A stretch of DNA of 7,318 nt from Bacillaceae bacterium UBA7792. Its GTDB lineage: Bacteria; Bacillota; Bacilli; Bacillales; Cytobacillaceae. The translations under genes and the position numbers were made by a program. The notes beneath the pieces are model-generated. The model had not been told where the DNA came from. It worked only from the letters and a program-made list of their open reading frames with translations, and made no database searches. This document shows positions 1 to 6,305 of the stretch, piece by piece. Numbering within the stretch: position 1 is the first letter of the stretch; the number at the start of each line of letters is the position of its first letter. The stretch covers positions 1 through 7,318 of the forward strand of contig DLCS01000078.1 of assembly GCA_002480735.1 (NCBI GenBank), in the 5' to 3' direction.

Positions 1-234
1 GATTCGTTTAGTACAGGTTTCCTTGAGCATCCACATTATACAAGACCAGCTGATTTTCGTGGTATGAAGGTTCCGGACGTTCTAATCTCCGGTAATCATC
101 GTTTGATTGACGAATGGCGAGCAAAGGAATCGTTAAAAAGGACGTACGAGCGAAGACCTGATTTACTTCAAAAAATTGAGTTGACGGATACACAAAAAAA
201 ATGGCTGCTAGAATTTGAAAACGAGCAAAAATAA
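1..234 (+). CDS. trmD: tRNA (guanine-N1-)-methyltransferase TrmD, C-terminal 77 residues (5' truncated by window)
   Basis: TrmD uses S-adenosylmethionine to methylate N1 of G37, next to the anticodon of a subset of tRNAs, which prevents +1 frameshifting. It is an essential SPOUT-fold cytoplasmic homodimer. The frame is open from base 1 to TAA at 232-234. The first visible codon is the Asp of the DSF motif, equivalent by alignment to the catalytic Asp169 of E. coli TrmD. It is followed by the family signature EHPHYTRP and then [10 protein letters not shown] and the IDEW helix. The SAM-binding trefoil knot lies upstream, outside the window. The tail ([20 protein letters not shown]) is the usual helical C-terminal domain. 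trmD sits just upstream of rplS in most Bacilli, which supports the call. Here a separate promoter lies immediately after the stop codon, so rplS need not depend on trmD transcription. Identity is certain; only the 5' extent is unknown. Confidence 0.97.
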   Translation, partial: DSFSTGFLEHPHYTRPADFRGMKVPDVLISGNHRLIDEWRAKESLKRTYERRPDLLQKIELTDTQKKWLLEFENEQK

Positions 235-236
235 GG

Positions 237-265
237 TTGAAGTAGTACTTGAATTATGGTATGAT
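237..265 (+). promoter_or_regulatory. sigma-A promoter of rplS with extended -10
   Basis: The -35 box is TTGAAG (237-242), followed by a 17-bp spacer and a -10 box TATGAT (260-265). A TG dinucleotide at 257-258 gives an extended -10 (TGGTATGAT). The predicted start of transcription is near 272, leaving a leader of about 105 nt before rplS. The -35 begins 3 bp after the trmD stop codon. Assigned from consensus match and spacing only. Confidence 0.75.
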
Positions 266-271
266 TCTTTT

Positions 272-721
<450 letters not shown>

Positions 722-737
722 GAGTTTAAGGAAGAAG

Positions 738-792
738 GGAGCTTGTGATCGTAAAAATCCTGCAAAGATTTTTACATACAAGCTCCTTTTTT
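738..792 (+). terminator. Strong intrinsic terminator after rplS
   Basis: The outer stem is GGAGCTTGT (738-746) with ACAAGCTCC (778-786), 9 perfect base pairs. The inner stem is GTAAAAATC (751-759) with GATTTTTAC (767-775), another 9 perfect pairs. A small internal loop (747-750 / 776-777) separates them. A run of six T residues follows (787-792). It begins 16 bp after the rplS stop codon. Confidence 0.93.
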
Positions 793-887
793 ATCAGATA
801 AAAAGGTAAGGACAACCTCCATGTTAGCCTGTTTTGTTTGCTTAAGGCTGTTCAAGCTGCTTGTGTTTACCTTAGAAGACTGCAATA

Positions 888-916
888 TTTACTTTTTTCT
901 TTGAAATTGCAATAAT
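888..916 (+). promoter_or_regulatory. Possible weak promoter for the signal peptidase-rbgA unit
   Basis: A new promoter is expected between the rplS terminator (ending 792) and the signal peptidase gene (947). The best candidate is TTTACT (888-893), a 17-bp spacer and AATAAT (911-916), placing the start near 923. Each box matches only 4 or 5 of 6 consensus positions in AT-rich DNA. The alternative -35 TTGAAA (901-906) has no -10 at a proper distance. Treat as tentative. Confidence 0.3.
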
Positions 917-946
917 AATCTAAACGGTAATTTTAGAATTGGTGGG

Positions 947-1504
947 ATGATGGTGACAAAAAAGAAAAATGAGCTATGGGAATGGACAAAGGCATTAATA
1001 ATTGCAGTTGTACTAGCAGCTTTTATCCGTTATTTTCTATTCGCACCGATCGTGGTAGATGGCTTATCGATGATGCCAACCTTACATGATCAGGATCGAA
1101 TGATCGTGAATAAATTCAGCTATAAAATTGGGGAACCAAAGCGATTTGATATTATCGTATTTCATGCTCCTGAGAACAAGGATTACATAAAGAGAGTAAT
1201 TGGCTTGCCAGGTGATAAGATTGAATATCGAAATGACACGCTCTATGTTAATGGAAAAGCATACAAGGAGCCATATTTAGATGAATTTAAAAGCAAGGTC
1301 ATCGATGGGCCGTTAACTGAGCCATTTACATTAGAAGAGGTAACGGGCCATGAAACTGTTCCTGAGGGGCATCTATTTGTCATGGGAGATAATCGACGCT
1401 ACAGCAAGGATAGTCGCCATATTGGTACGATTCCAATGGAAAAGGTTCTTGGTAGTACAAGCATGATTTATTGGCCTTTAGATGACATCAAAATTGTTAA
1501 GTAG
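947..1504 (+). CDS. lepB: Type I signal peptidase (SipS/LepB family)
   Basis: This membrane-bound Ser/Lys protease cuts signal peptides from proteins exported by the Sec or Tat route. It acts at the outer face of the cytoplasmic membrane. One N-terminal membrane segment lies at about residues 15-34, preceded by a lysine-rich cytoplasmic start. Box B (DGLSMMPTL) carries nucleophile Ser41; box D (YIKRVIGLPGD) carries general-base Lys82; box E is GDNR (147-150) followed by SKDSR. Length, about 185 residues, is normal for the short Gram-positive 'P-type' class. Three start codons lie in a row: ATG 947, ATG 950 and GTG 953. The only Shine-Dalgarno-like sequence (GGTGGG, 941-946) is too close to 947 and best spaced for 953, so the true N-terminus may be two residues shorter. 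The rbgA ribosome binding site begins only 22 bp after the stop codon, and no terminator intervenes, so the two are probably co-transcribed. B. subtilis itself has no signal peptidase here; several other Bacillaceae do. Confidence 0.95.
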   Translation: MMVTKKKNELWEWTKALIIAVVLAAFIRYFLFAPIVVDGLSMMPTLHDQDRMIVNKFSYKIGEPKRFDIIVFHAPENKDYIKRVIGLPGDKIEYRNDTLYVNGKAYKEPYLDEFKSKVIDGPLTEPFTLEEVTGHETVPEGHLFVMGDNRRYSKDSRHIGTIPMEKVLGSTSMIYWPLDDIKIVK

Positions 1505-1525
1505 TGAAGACATCGGAGAGAGTAC

Positions 1526-1535
1526 AAGGGAGGTG
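1526..1535 (+). promoter_or_regulatory. Ribosome binding site of rbgA (decides the start)
   Basis: AAGGGAGGTG lies upstream of two tandem ATG codons (1538 and 1541). The GGAGG core (1529-1533) is 4 nt from the first and 7 nt from the second. Spacing and the family N-terminus ([10 protein letters not shown]) both favour ATG 1541. Confidence 0.8.
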
Positions 1536-1540
1536 CTATG

Positions 1541-2395
1541 ATGACAATACAATGGTTTCCAGGCCATATGGCAAAAGCACGCAGGGAGGTCACGGAGAAG
1601 CTTAAGCTCGTGGATATCATTTTTGAGCTTGTGGATGCGCGAATTCCATCCTCTTCTCGAAACCCGATGATTGATGAAATTATTCAGCATAAACCGAGAT
1701 TGGTGCTCCTTAATAAGGCAGACATGGCTGACAAAGAGGTAACGAAGGAATGGATCCGCTATTTTGAGGATAAGGGGATTAGCGCACTGGCGATCAATTC
1801 TCAGGCTGGGGTTGGGATGAAAGAGATTGTCTCGGCATCAAAAGCCATCCTGAAGGAAAAATTTGATCGTATGAAAGCTAAAGGGGTCAAGCCGAGAGCG
1901 ATTCGAGCGATGATTGTAGGGATTCCTAATGCAGGGAAATCAACCCTAATCAATCGCTTAGCCAAAAAGAACATTGCAAAAACAGGCAATACGCCAGGGG
2001 TGACAAAGGCCCAGCAGTGGATTAAGGTCGGAAAAGAGCTAGAGCTGCTAGATACTCCAGGTATTTTATGGCCGAAATTCGAAGATCAAGAGGTCGGTTT
2101 GAAGCTTGCTTTAACTGGTGCCATTAAGGATACGATTTTGAACCTTCAGGATATCAGCATCTACGGACTGCATTTCCTTGAGCAAGAGTACCCTGACAGG
2201 CTCAAGGAAAGGTATGGCATCGAAAGGATTCCAGAGGAGATTGTAGAGCTGTTTAACGAAATTGGCAAACGCCGGGGTGCCCTGATGAGTGGCGGAGAGG
2301 TCGATTATGATAAGGTAGCCGAACTCGTCATTCGCGATATACGGACAGAACAGCTAGGGCCATTGTCATTTGAAAAACCTGAGTTAACCATATAA
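1541..2395 (+). CDS. rbgA: Ribosome biogenesis GTPase RbgA (YlqF)
   Basis: RbgA is an essential GTPase in B. subtilis that drives a late step of 50S assembly, helping late proteins such as L16 to join; GTP hydrolysis is stimulated by the maturing 50S particle. The 284-residue product has the circularly permuted motif order of the YlqF/YawG family. G4 NKAD (58-61) and a G5-like INS (85-87) come first, then the P-loop GIPNAGKST (127-135), the G2 region PGVT (152-155) and G3 DTPG (171-174). The N-terminal WFPGHM carries His9, the residue implicated in catalysis because the family lacks the usual G3 glutamine. The C-terminal 100 residues match the RNA-binding helical domain of the family. The start is ATG 1541 (see the ribosome binding site entry); ATG 1538 would add one Met. 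It lies downstream of the signal peptidase gene and is closed by its own terminator. Function is secure by motif set and near-identity to the B. subtilis protein. Confidence 0.97.
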   Translation: MTIQWFPGHMAKARREVTEKLKLVDIIFELVDARIPSSSRNPMIDEIIQHKPRLVLLNKADMADKEVTKEWIRYFEDKGISALAINSQAGVGMKEIVSASKAILKEKFDRMKAKGVKPRAIRAMIVGIPNAGKSTLINRLAKKNIAKTGNTPGVTKAQQWIKVGKELELLDTPGILWPKFEDQEVGLKLALTGAIKDTILNLQDISIYGLHFLEQEYPDRLKERYGIERIPEEIVELFNEIGKRRGALMSGGEVDYDKVAELVIRDIRTEQLGPLSFEKPELTI

Positions 2396-2406
2396 GGATA
2401 CGAAAT

Positions 2407-2444
2407 GGACCTTCATGCTTTTTTCGAAGGTCTTTATTTTTTTT
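2407..2444 (+). terminator. Intrinsic terminator after rbgA
   Basis: The stem is GACCTTC (2408-2414) with GAAGGTC (2426-2432), seven perfect pairs extendable by one G-U pair. The loop is 11 nt. It is followed by TTTATTTTTTTT (2433-2444). It starts 12 bp after the rbgA stop codon. It is weaker than the other terminators here because of the large loop and interrupted U-tract, so some read-through into rnhB is plausible; no convincing separate rnhB promoter was found in 2445-2489. Confidence 0.82.
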
Positions 2445-2489
2445 CTGTCTTGTCGATAAACAAAGTAAAGGGAGAAGTGAGGCAACACC

Positions 2490-3272
2490 GTGAATAAATG
2501 GACGATAAAAGAAATAGAACAATTATTACATACAACAGAGGAAAATGACTCCTTAATAGAGGAAATAAAGCGTGATAACCGTAAAGGAGTACAGCAGCTC
2601 TTAATTAAGTGGGATAAAAGAATCCTTGAAAAAAGACAAGCGGAAGAGAAATTCCAGCAAATGAGCATCTATGAACAAAAGGCTCGTCAAAGAGGCTACA
2701 GACATATTGCAGGTATTGACGAAGTCGGAAGGGGACCTCTTGCGGGGCCCGTAGTAGCTGCCAGCGTCATTTTGCCAGAGGATTTTAAATTATTAGGCTT
2801 GGACGATTCCAAGAAGCTTACGGAGGAAAAAAGAGAGAGATTTTTTAATGAGATTCAGGCTCATGCGATTGCCATTGGCATTGGCATGATCGATGCCGAG
2901 GAAATAGATCAATTGAATATATATGAAGCAACAAAGAAGGCCATGCTTGCTGCTATTCAAGGGTTATCGGTTTCCCCGGATTATCTATTAATCGATGCCA
3001 TGCCATTAGAAACACCCTATCCATCAGAATCGATTATAAAAGGGGATGCATGCAGTGTGTCAATTGCTGCTGCTTCAATTGTTGCAAAGGTAACGAGGGA
3101 TCGGATGATGAAGAAAATCCATGAGGAATTTCCTGCTTATCATTTCTTAAAGAATATGGGGTATGGAACGAAGGAGCATTTATTAGCACTGGAACGGTAT
3201 GGTGTATCCCCCTATCATCGACGAAGCTTCGAGCCTGTTAAAAGTATGGTCGCGAAACCAAATATAAAGTGA
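2490..3272 (+). CDS. rnhB: Ribonuclease HII
   Basis: RNase HII cuts the RNA strand of RNA-DNA hybrids and removes single ribonucleotides misincorporated in DNA, starting ribonucleotide excision repair in the cytoplasm. The catalytic core has the DEDD set: Asp77 and Glu78 in GIDEVGRGPLAGP, Asp169 in LLIDAM, and Asp186 in IIKGDACSVSIAAAS. The GRG after the first acidic pair is the family's ribonucleotide-recognition motif. The DSKKL block (106-110) and the KGYGT-like NMGYGTKEH near the C-terminus are also present. Residues 1-70 form the charged N-terminal extension typical of Bacillus RNase HII; total length 260 is close to the B. subtilis enzyme (255). The GTG start at 2490 is chosen because GTGAGG (2477-2482) lies 7 nt upstream and the N-terminus (MNKWTIKEIE) matches family length. 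ylqG begins 10 bp after its stop codon, so the two are almost certainly co-transcribed. Confidence 0.97.
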   Translation: MNKWTIKEIEQLLHTTEENDSLIEEIKRDNRKGVQQLLIKWDKRILEKRQAEEKFQQMSIYEQKARQRGYRHIAGIDEVGRGPLAGPVVAASVILPEDFKLLGLDDSKKLTEEKRERFFNEIQAHAIAIGIGMIDAEEIDQLNIYEATKKAMLAAIQGLSVSPDYLLIDAMPLETPYPSESIIKGDACSVSIAAASIVAKVTRDRMMKKIHEEFPAYHFLKNMGYGTKEHLLALERYGVSPYHRRSFEPVKSMVAKPNIK

Positions 3273-3282
3273 GAGGATTTCA

Positions 3283-4593
3283 ATGATAACAAACTTCATT
3301 CAGTCCCTACAGCATCAAGAAATATCCCCCGAAATGCTAAAAAGGCAGTTTCAACCTGGCCAAATCTTTTATGGGAAGGTCTTGAAGCTCTATCCAAACC
3401 AAGTTGCGGTGGTCCAGGTAGGTAATCAAAGACTTGTTGCTAACCTTGAAGTTCCCTTATCGGCAGATGCCAAGTACTGGTTTCAAGTGGAATCTGGGGA
3501 GGGGAAAATTCATCTAAAGGTTTTACCCATGGGTGCTCAGTATGGTGATGACAATTCTTCCTTGACTGGCCTTTTGAAGCAAATGCAAATACCGGCGACA
3601 AAGGAAAATGTAGAGCTGATCAACTTTTTTATCAAAGAACAATTACCCGTTTCAAAGGAAAAATTACTGAATGCCCACCATCTCTTAAAAACAAATGACT
3701 TTAGTAAGGAATCCTTTGCAGCTCTTAAAGAAGTTTTCATGAGGAATCTCCCTGTTACGAAGGAAACCTTTTTAAGCGTCCTTTCATCTATCAAAAATGA
3801 ACCCTTTCAAAATGTGATCCAAAATCTGCGAACTCAGCTCACGGAAGGACCGATCACAAAGACAAGTGAACCGTTGCTCCAACTAATCGATGCTCTTTTA
3901 TTAACAGGTCAAGAGAAGGGCGAGAAAGCGACGGGGCAGGACATAAGGTGGGAGAATGGGAAACAAGTGGCAGACCACTTGAAAAGTCTAATCGGGAAGT
4001 TGGGCTTCCAATATGAAAACCAAGTCCTTTCAAGCCTAAAAGAAGCACCACAGCTCAATGTACAAAAGCTTGAATCACTCAAGGCAGGCCTATTGCGATT
4101 TCTTAGTGAGGAACCGCCAGCTCAACTTAAGGAGAGCTCAGAAAGGCTTCTTCATAAAATAACGGGGATACAGCTGCTGTCGAATGATGCTGGGCCTATT
4201 CAGCAATATGTAGTTCAAGTTCCGCTCTCGCTTTGGAACAAAACGACGGATTTAACGATCCAATGGAACGGCCGGAAAAAAGAAAATGGGCAGATTGATC
4301 CTGATTACTGTCGTATTCTTTTTTATCTGGAGTTAGAGTATCTAAATGAAATCATTGTGGATATGCAAATTCAAAATCGGGTGATGAGTATACGGATCAT
4401 TTCAGATGTAACTGAGATACAAGGCTTTGCTGCTCCTTTTACGGAGGGCTTACGGAACAATCTTGATGAGCTCGGCTTTAAACTGAGCAATATTGCTTTT
4501 CAAAAACCAAGTATGCCAGAGAGAAAGCAGCAGAGTGGGCCGAAACCAAGCTATCATCCTACACATTACACAGGAGTTGATATTCGCATATGA
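3283..4593 (+). CDS. ylqG: YlqG: uncharacterised protein with FliK-like C-terminal domain
   Basis: Function unknown. The position between rnhB and ylqH matches ylqG of Bacillus. Three parts can be seen in its 436 residues. Residues 21-83 look like a small beta-rich module (GQIFYGKVL, then QRLVANLEVPL and KYWFQVESGEGKIHLKVL), like the N-terminal module of some Firmicute FliK-type proteins. Residues 84-300 are mainly helical and polar. Residues 305-410 resemble the C-terminal domain of flagellar hook-length protein FliK (Flg_hook). They have a VPLSLW strand (313-318), alternating hydrophobic strands at 346-373 (LFYLELEYL, then EIIVDMQI and MSIRII), and a closing helix-strand LRNNLDELGFKLSNIAF (390-406). 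No signal peptide or membrane segment is visible. The tail is short and basic-polar and ends HPTHYTGVDIRI. The ATG at 3283 has GAGAGG (3271-3276) 6 nt upstream, overlapping the rnhB stop. The stop codon overlaps the ylqH start (ATGA), implying coupled translation. The domain call is by eye and needs a profile search. Confidence 0.85.
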   Translation: MITNFIQSLQHQEISPEMLKRQFQPGQIFYGKVLKLYPNQVAVVQVGNQRLVANLEVPLSADAKYWFQVESGEGKIHLKVLPMGAQYGDDNSSLTGLLKQMQIPATKENVELINFFIKEQLPVSKEKLLNAHHLLKTNDFSKESFAALKEVFMRNLPVTKETFLSVLSSIKNEPFQNVIQNLRTQLTEGPITKTSEPLLQLIDALLLTGQEKGEKATGQDIRWENGKQVADHLKSLIGKLGFQYENQVLSSLKEAPQLNVQKLESLKAGLLRFLSEEPPAQLKESSERLLHKITGIQLLSNDAGPIQQYVVQVPLSLWNKTTDLTIQWNGRKKENGQIDPDYCRILFYLELEYLNEIIVDMQIQNRVMSIRIISDVTEIQGFAAPFTEGLRNNLDELGFKLSNIAFQKPSMPERKQQSGPKPSYHPTHYTGVDIRI

Positions 4594-4874
4594 AGGAAAG
4601 GAAGGATATTAGAAAGGAAGCTGTAGCGTTAAGCTATGATGCGGGTAGCTATGATGCTCCAAAAGTTGTCGCAAAGGGGAAAGGGATGGTAGCGGAGAAT
4701 ATTTTAGCAAGAGCAGCCGAACACCAAATCCCCGTCCAGCAGGACGCTTCCTTAGTAGAATTACTTGGACAATTGAATATCAATGAAACTATTCCAGAAG
4801 AATTATATCAAGCTGTGGCAGAGGTCTTTGCGTTTGTTTATAAAACAAATCAAAGGGCTGGCAAGAGGAATTAA
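4590..4874 (+). CDS. ylqH: YlqH: free-standing FlhB C-terminal (export-switch) domain protein
   Basis: The 94-residue product aligns along its length with the cytoplasmic C-terminal domain of FlhB/YscU, the specificity switch of flagellar and type III secretion. Matches are AVALSYD (11-17), YDAPKVVAKGKGMVAENI (21-38), HQIPV (45-49) and the C-terminal IPEELYQAVAEVFAFVYK (68-85). It lacks the FlhB transmembrane half. At the place where FlhB has the self-cleaving NPTH, YlqH has DIRK (6-9), so cleavage is not expected. The gene thus encodes something like the already cleaved FlhB C-terminal fragment. Free-standing relatives exist elsewhere (FlhX of Helicobacter can replace the FlhB C-terminal domain). 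Translation overlaps ylqG by ATGA; the nearest Shine-Dalgarno match AGGAG (4572-4576) is 13 nt away, longer than ideal, which favours coupling. No flagellar gene is in the window. Its role in Bacillus is unknown; partnership with YlqG is inferred. Confidence 0.93.
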   Translation: MKERKDIRKEAVALSYDAGSYDAPKVVAKGKGMVAENILARAAEHQIPVQQDASLVELLGQLNINETIPEELYQAVAEVFAFVYKTNQRAGKRN

Positions 4875-4937
4875 AGCTTGCTCTCATGAATATTGTGTAA
4901 ACCTACCTATTCATGATGAGAGAGCTTTTATTTTTTT
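4874..4937 (+). terminator. Intrinsic terminator after ylqH
   Basis: A long stem pairs AAGCT (4874-4878) with AGCTT (4923-4927), CTCT (4881-4884) with AGAG (4919-4922), and CATGAATA (4885-4892) with TATTCATG (4908-4915). Bulges of 2 and 3 nt interrupt it. It is followed by TTTTATTTTTTT, ending at 4937. The stem starts on the last base of the ylqH stop codon. It separates the rnhB-ylqG-ylqH unit from sucCD. Confidence 0.9.
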
Positions 4938-4979
4938 GCTAGAGTAATGGAAAGAAAATTATTATTTTTGGCATAATGG

Positions 4980-5008
4980 TAGACAACTTATTTTTAGTCT
5001 TATAAAAT
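4980..5008 (+). promoter_or_regulatory. sigma-A promoter of sucCD
   Basis: The -35 box is TAGACA (4980-4985; 5 of 6 matches), the spacer is 17 bp, and the -10 box is TAAAAT (5003-5008; 5 of 6). An overlapping TATAAA at 5001-5006 would give a 15-bp spacer and is less likely. The predicted start is near 5015, which gives a leader of about 100 nt. It is the only good promoter between the ylqH terminator and sucC. Confidence 0.7.
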
Positions 5009-5021
5009 GAAAGCGCAGTCT
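5008..5021 (+). promoter_or_regulatory. Possible catabolite-responsive element (cre) for CcpA at the sucCD start
   Basis: TGAAAGCGCAGTCT fits the cre consensus TGWNANCGNTNWCA at 8 of its 10 informative positions. The left half (TGAAAGCG) is perfect; the right half deviates at two positions. It overlaps the end of the -10 box and the predicted transcription start, where CcpA binding would block initiation. TCA-cycle genes are commonly glucose-repressed in Bacillus, so the location makes sense. The match is imperfect and could be chance. Confidence 0.35.
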
Positions 5022-5045
5022 ATATTTTATCGTTGCAAAGATCAT

Positions 5046-5110
5046 GTAAAAGGTGAGAAATTGATATGCGCATCGAAGCATTTTTATATCCTTTTACAAA
5101 AATAAGGAGG
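5046..5110 (+). promoter_or_regulatory. sucC leader with inverted repeat and alternative pairing over the ribosome binding site
   Basis: GTAAAAGG (5046-5053) and CCTTTTAC (5090-5097) are perfect 8-nt inverted repeats around a 36-nt loop. The right arm can alternatively pair, as TCCTT (5089-5093), with AAGGA (5104-5108) inside the sucC ribosome binding site AAGGAGG (5104-5110). The two pairings exclude each other. The loop includes a palindrome ATGCGCAT (5066-5073). The base pairing is seen directly; a regulatory role is inferred. Confidence 0.4.
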
Positions 5111-5117
5111 ATGGGTA

Positions 5118-6278
5118 ATGAATATTCACGAGTACCAGGGCAAGGAAATCCTGAAGTCCTTTGGGGTTACCGTTCCGAACGGAAAAGTGGCTTTCACCGT
5201 TGAAGAGGCTGTTGAGGCAGCGAAGGAATTAGGCACGGAGGTTTGTGTAGTTAAGGCGCAGATCCATGCAGGGGGACGTGGTAAAGCTGGTGGTGTAAAG
5301 GTAGCTAAGAATCTTGATGAGGTTCGTACATATGCAAGTGAGATTCTAGGAAAGACTCTTGTTACACACCAAACTGGTCCAGAGGGGAAAGAAGTAAAAC
5401 GCTTATTAATTGAAGAGGGCTGCGATATTAAGAAGGAGTACTATGTCGGTCTTGTCCTTGACCGTGCCACTTCTCGTGTTGTTCTAATGGCTTCTGAGGA
5501 AGGCGGAACAGAAATTGAGGAGGTAGCAGCAAATACTCCTGAAAAAATCTTTAAAGAAGAGATCGATCCAGTCATTGGCTTACAGCCATTCCAAGCGAGA
5601 CGGATCGCTTTTAATATTAATATTCCGAAAGAATTAGTGAATAAGGCCGTCAAATTTATGATGGGTCTTTATCAAGCATACATTGAAAAGGATTGCTCTA
5701 TTGCTGAGATCAACCCACTTGTTGTCACAGGTGACGGAGATGTCATGGCGCTTGATGCAAAATTAAATTTCGACTCGAATGCACTTTATCGTCAAAAGGA
5801 TGTTCTTGCTTTCCGTGATTTGGAAGAAGAGGATCCAAAGGAAATTGAGGCATCTAAATATGATTTAAGCTATATTTCCCTAGATGGAAATATTGGCTGC
5901 ATGGTCAACGGGGCCGGACTTGCAATGGCAACGATGGACATCGTTAAGCATTATGGGGGAGAGCCCGCAAACTTCCTAGATGTTGGGGGCGGTGCAACAG
6001 CTGAAAAAGTAACAGAAGCATTCAAAATCATCCTTTCTGATCCGAATGTTAAGGGTATTTTTGTTAATATCTTTGGCGGAATTATGAAGTGTGACGTCAT
6101 CGCCACAGGAGTTGTGGAAGCTGCAAAGCAGGTAGGCCTTAACGTACCTCTAGTAGTTCGACTTGAAGGAACAAATGTTGAGATTGGGAAGAAAATACTT
6201 GCTGAATCTGATATTGATATTATTGCAGCTGACTCTATGGCAGACGGTGCACAGAAAATTGTTAGTTTAGTAGGGTAG
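5118..6278 (+). CDS. sucC: Succinyl-CoA synthetase (ADP/GDP-forming), beta subunit
   Basis: SucC with SucD interconverts succinyl-CoA and succinate, coupled to NTP formation, in the TCA cycle in the cytoplasm. The beta subunit binds the nucleotide and gives NTP specificity. The product is 386 residues, normal length. The ATP-grasp part starts [17 protein letters not shown] and has Lys46 and the glycine-rich loop [10 protein letters not shown] (50-59). The metal ligands fall at Asn199 (EINPLV) and Asp213 (ALDAKL), the same positions as in the E. coli enzyme. The C-terminal CoA-ligase part has [15 protein letters not shown] (256-270), [13 protein letters not shown] and VNIFGGI. The ATG at 5118 has AAGGAGG (5104-5110) 7 nt upstream. 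It has its own promoter and leader and is followed after 27 bp by sucD. No oddity is seen in the coding region. Confidence 0.98.
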   Translation: MNIHEYQGKEILKSFGVTVPNGKVAFTVEEAVEAAKELGTEVCVVKAQIHAGGRGKAGGVKVAKNLDEVRTYASEILGKTLVTHQTGPEGKEVKRLLIEEGCDIKKEYYVGLVLDRATSRVVLMASEEGGTEIEEVAANTPEKIFKEEIDPVIGLQPFQARRIAFNINIPKELVNKAVKFMMGLYQAYIEKDCSIAEINPLVVTGDGDVMALDAKLNFDSNALYRQKDVLAFRDLEEEDPKEIEASKYDLSYISLDGNIGCMVNGAGLAMATMDIVKHYGGEPANFLDVGGGATAEKVTEAFKIILSDPNVKGIFVNIFGGIMKCDVIATGVVEAAKQVGLNVPLVVRLEGTNVEIGKKILAESDIDIIAADSMADGAQKIVSLVG

Positions 6279-6305
6279 TTATAAATCAGAAAGGAGAGAG
6301 ACTAG

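Noticed and set aside
821..904. 27-codon hydrophobic ORF as a gene
   Set aside because: The ribosome binding site is poor (AAGG about 10 nt upstream, otherwise pyrimidine-rich) and nothing recognisable is encoded; mentioned only within the spacer finding.
2384..2668. Overlapping minus-strand open frames spanning the rbgA terminator and the start of rnhB
   Set aside because: They run through the terminator and antisense to rnhB, are rich in Ser, Leu and Cys as shadow frames usually are, and have no plausible initiation site.
3537..3794. Minus-strand open frame inside ylqG
   Set aside because: No ribosome binding site, no family resemblance, and the + strand frame continues as a single long gene with a consistent product.
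5007..5105. 32-residue ORF from ATG 5007 ending just before the sucC ribosome binding site
   Set aside because: Its ATG lies at or upstream of the predicted transcription start and has no Shine-Dalgarno sequence; the ORF from ATG 5066 is a better candidate.
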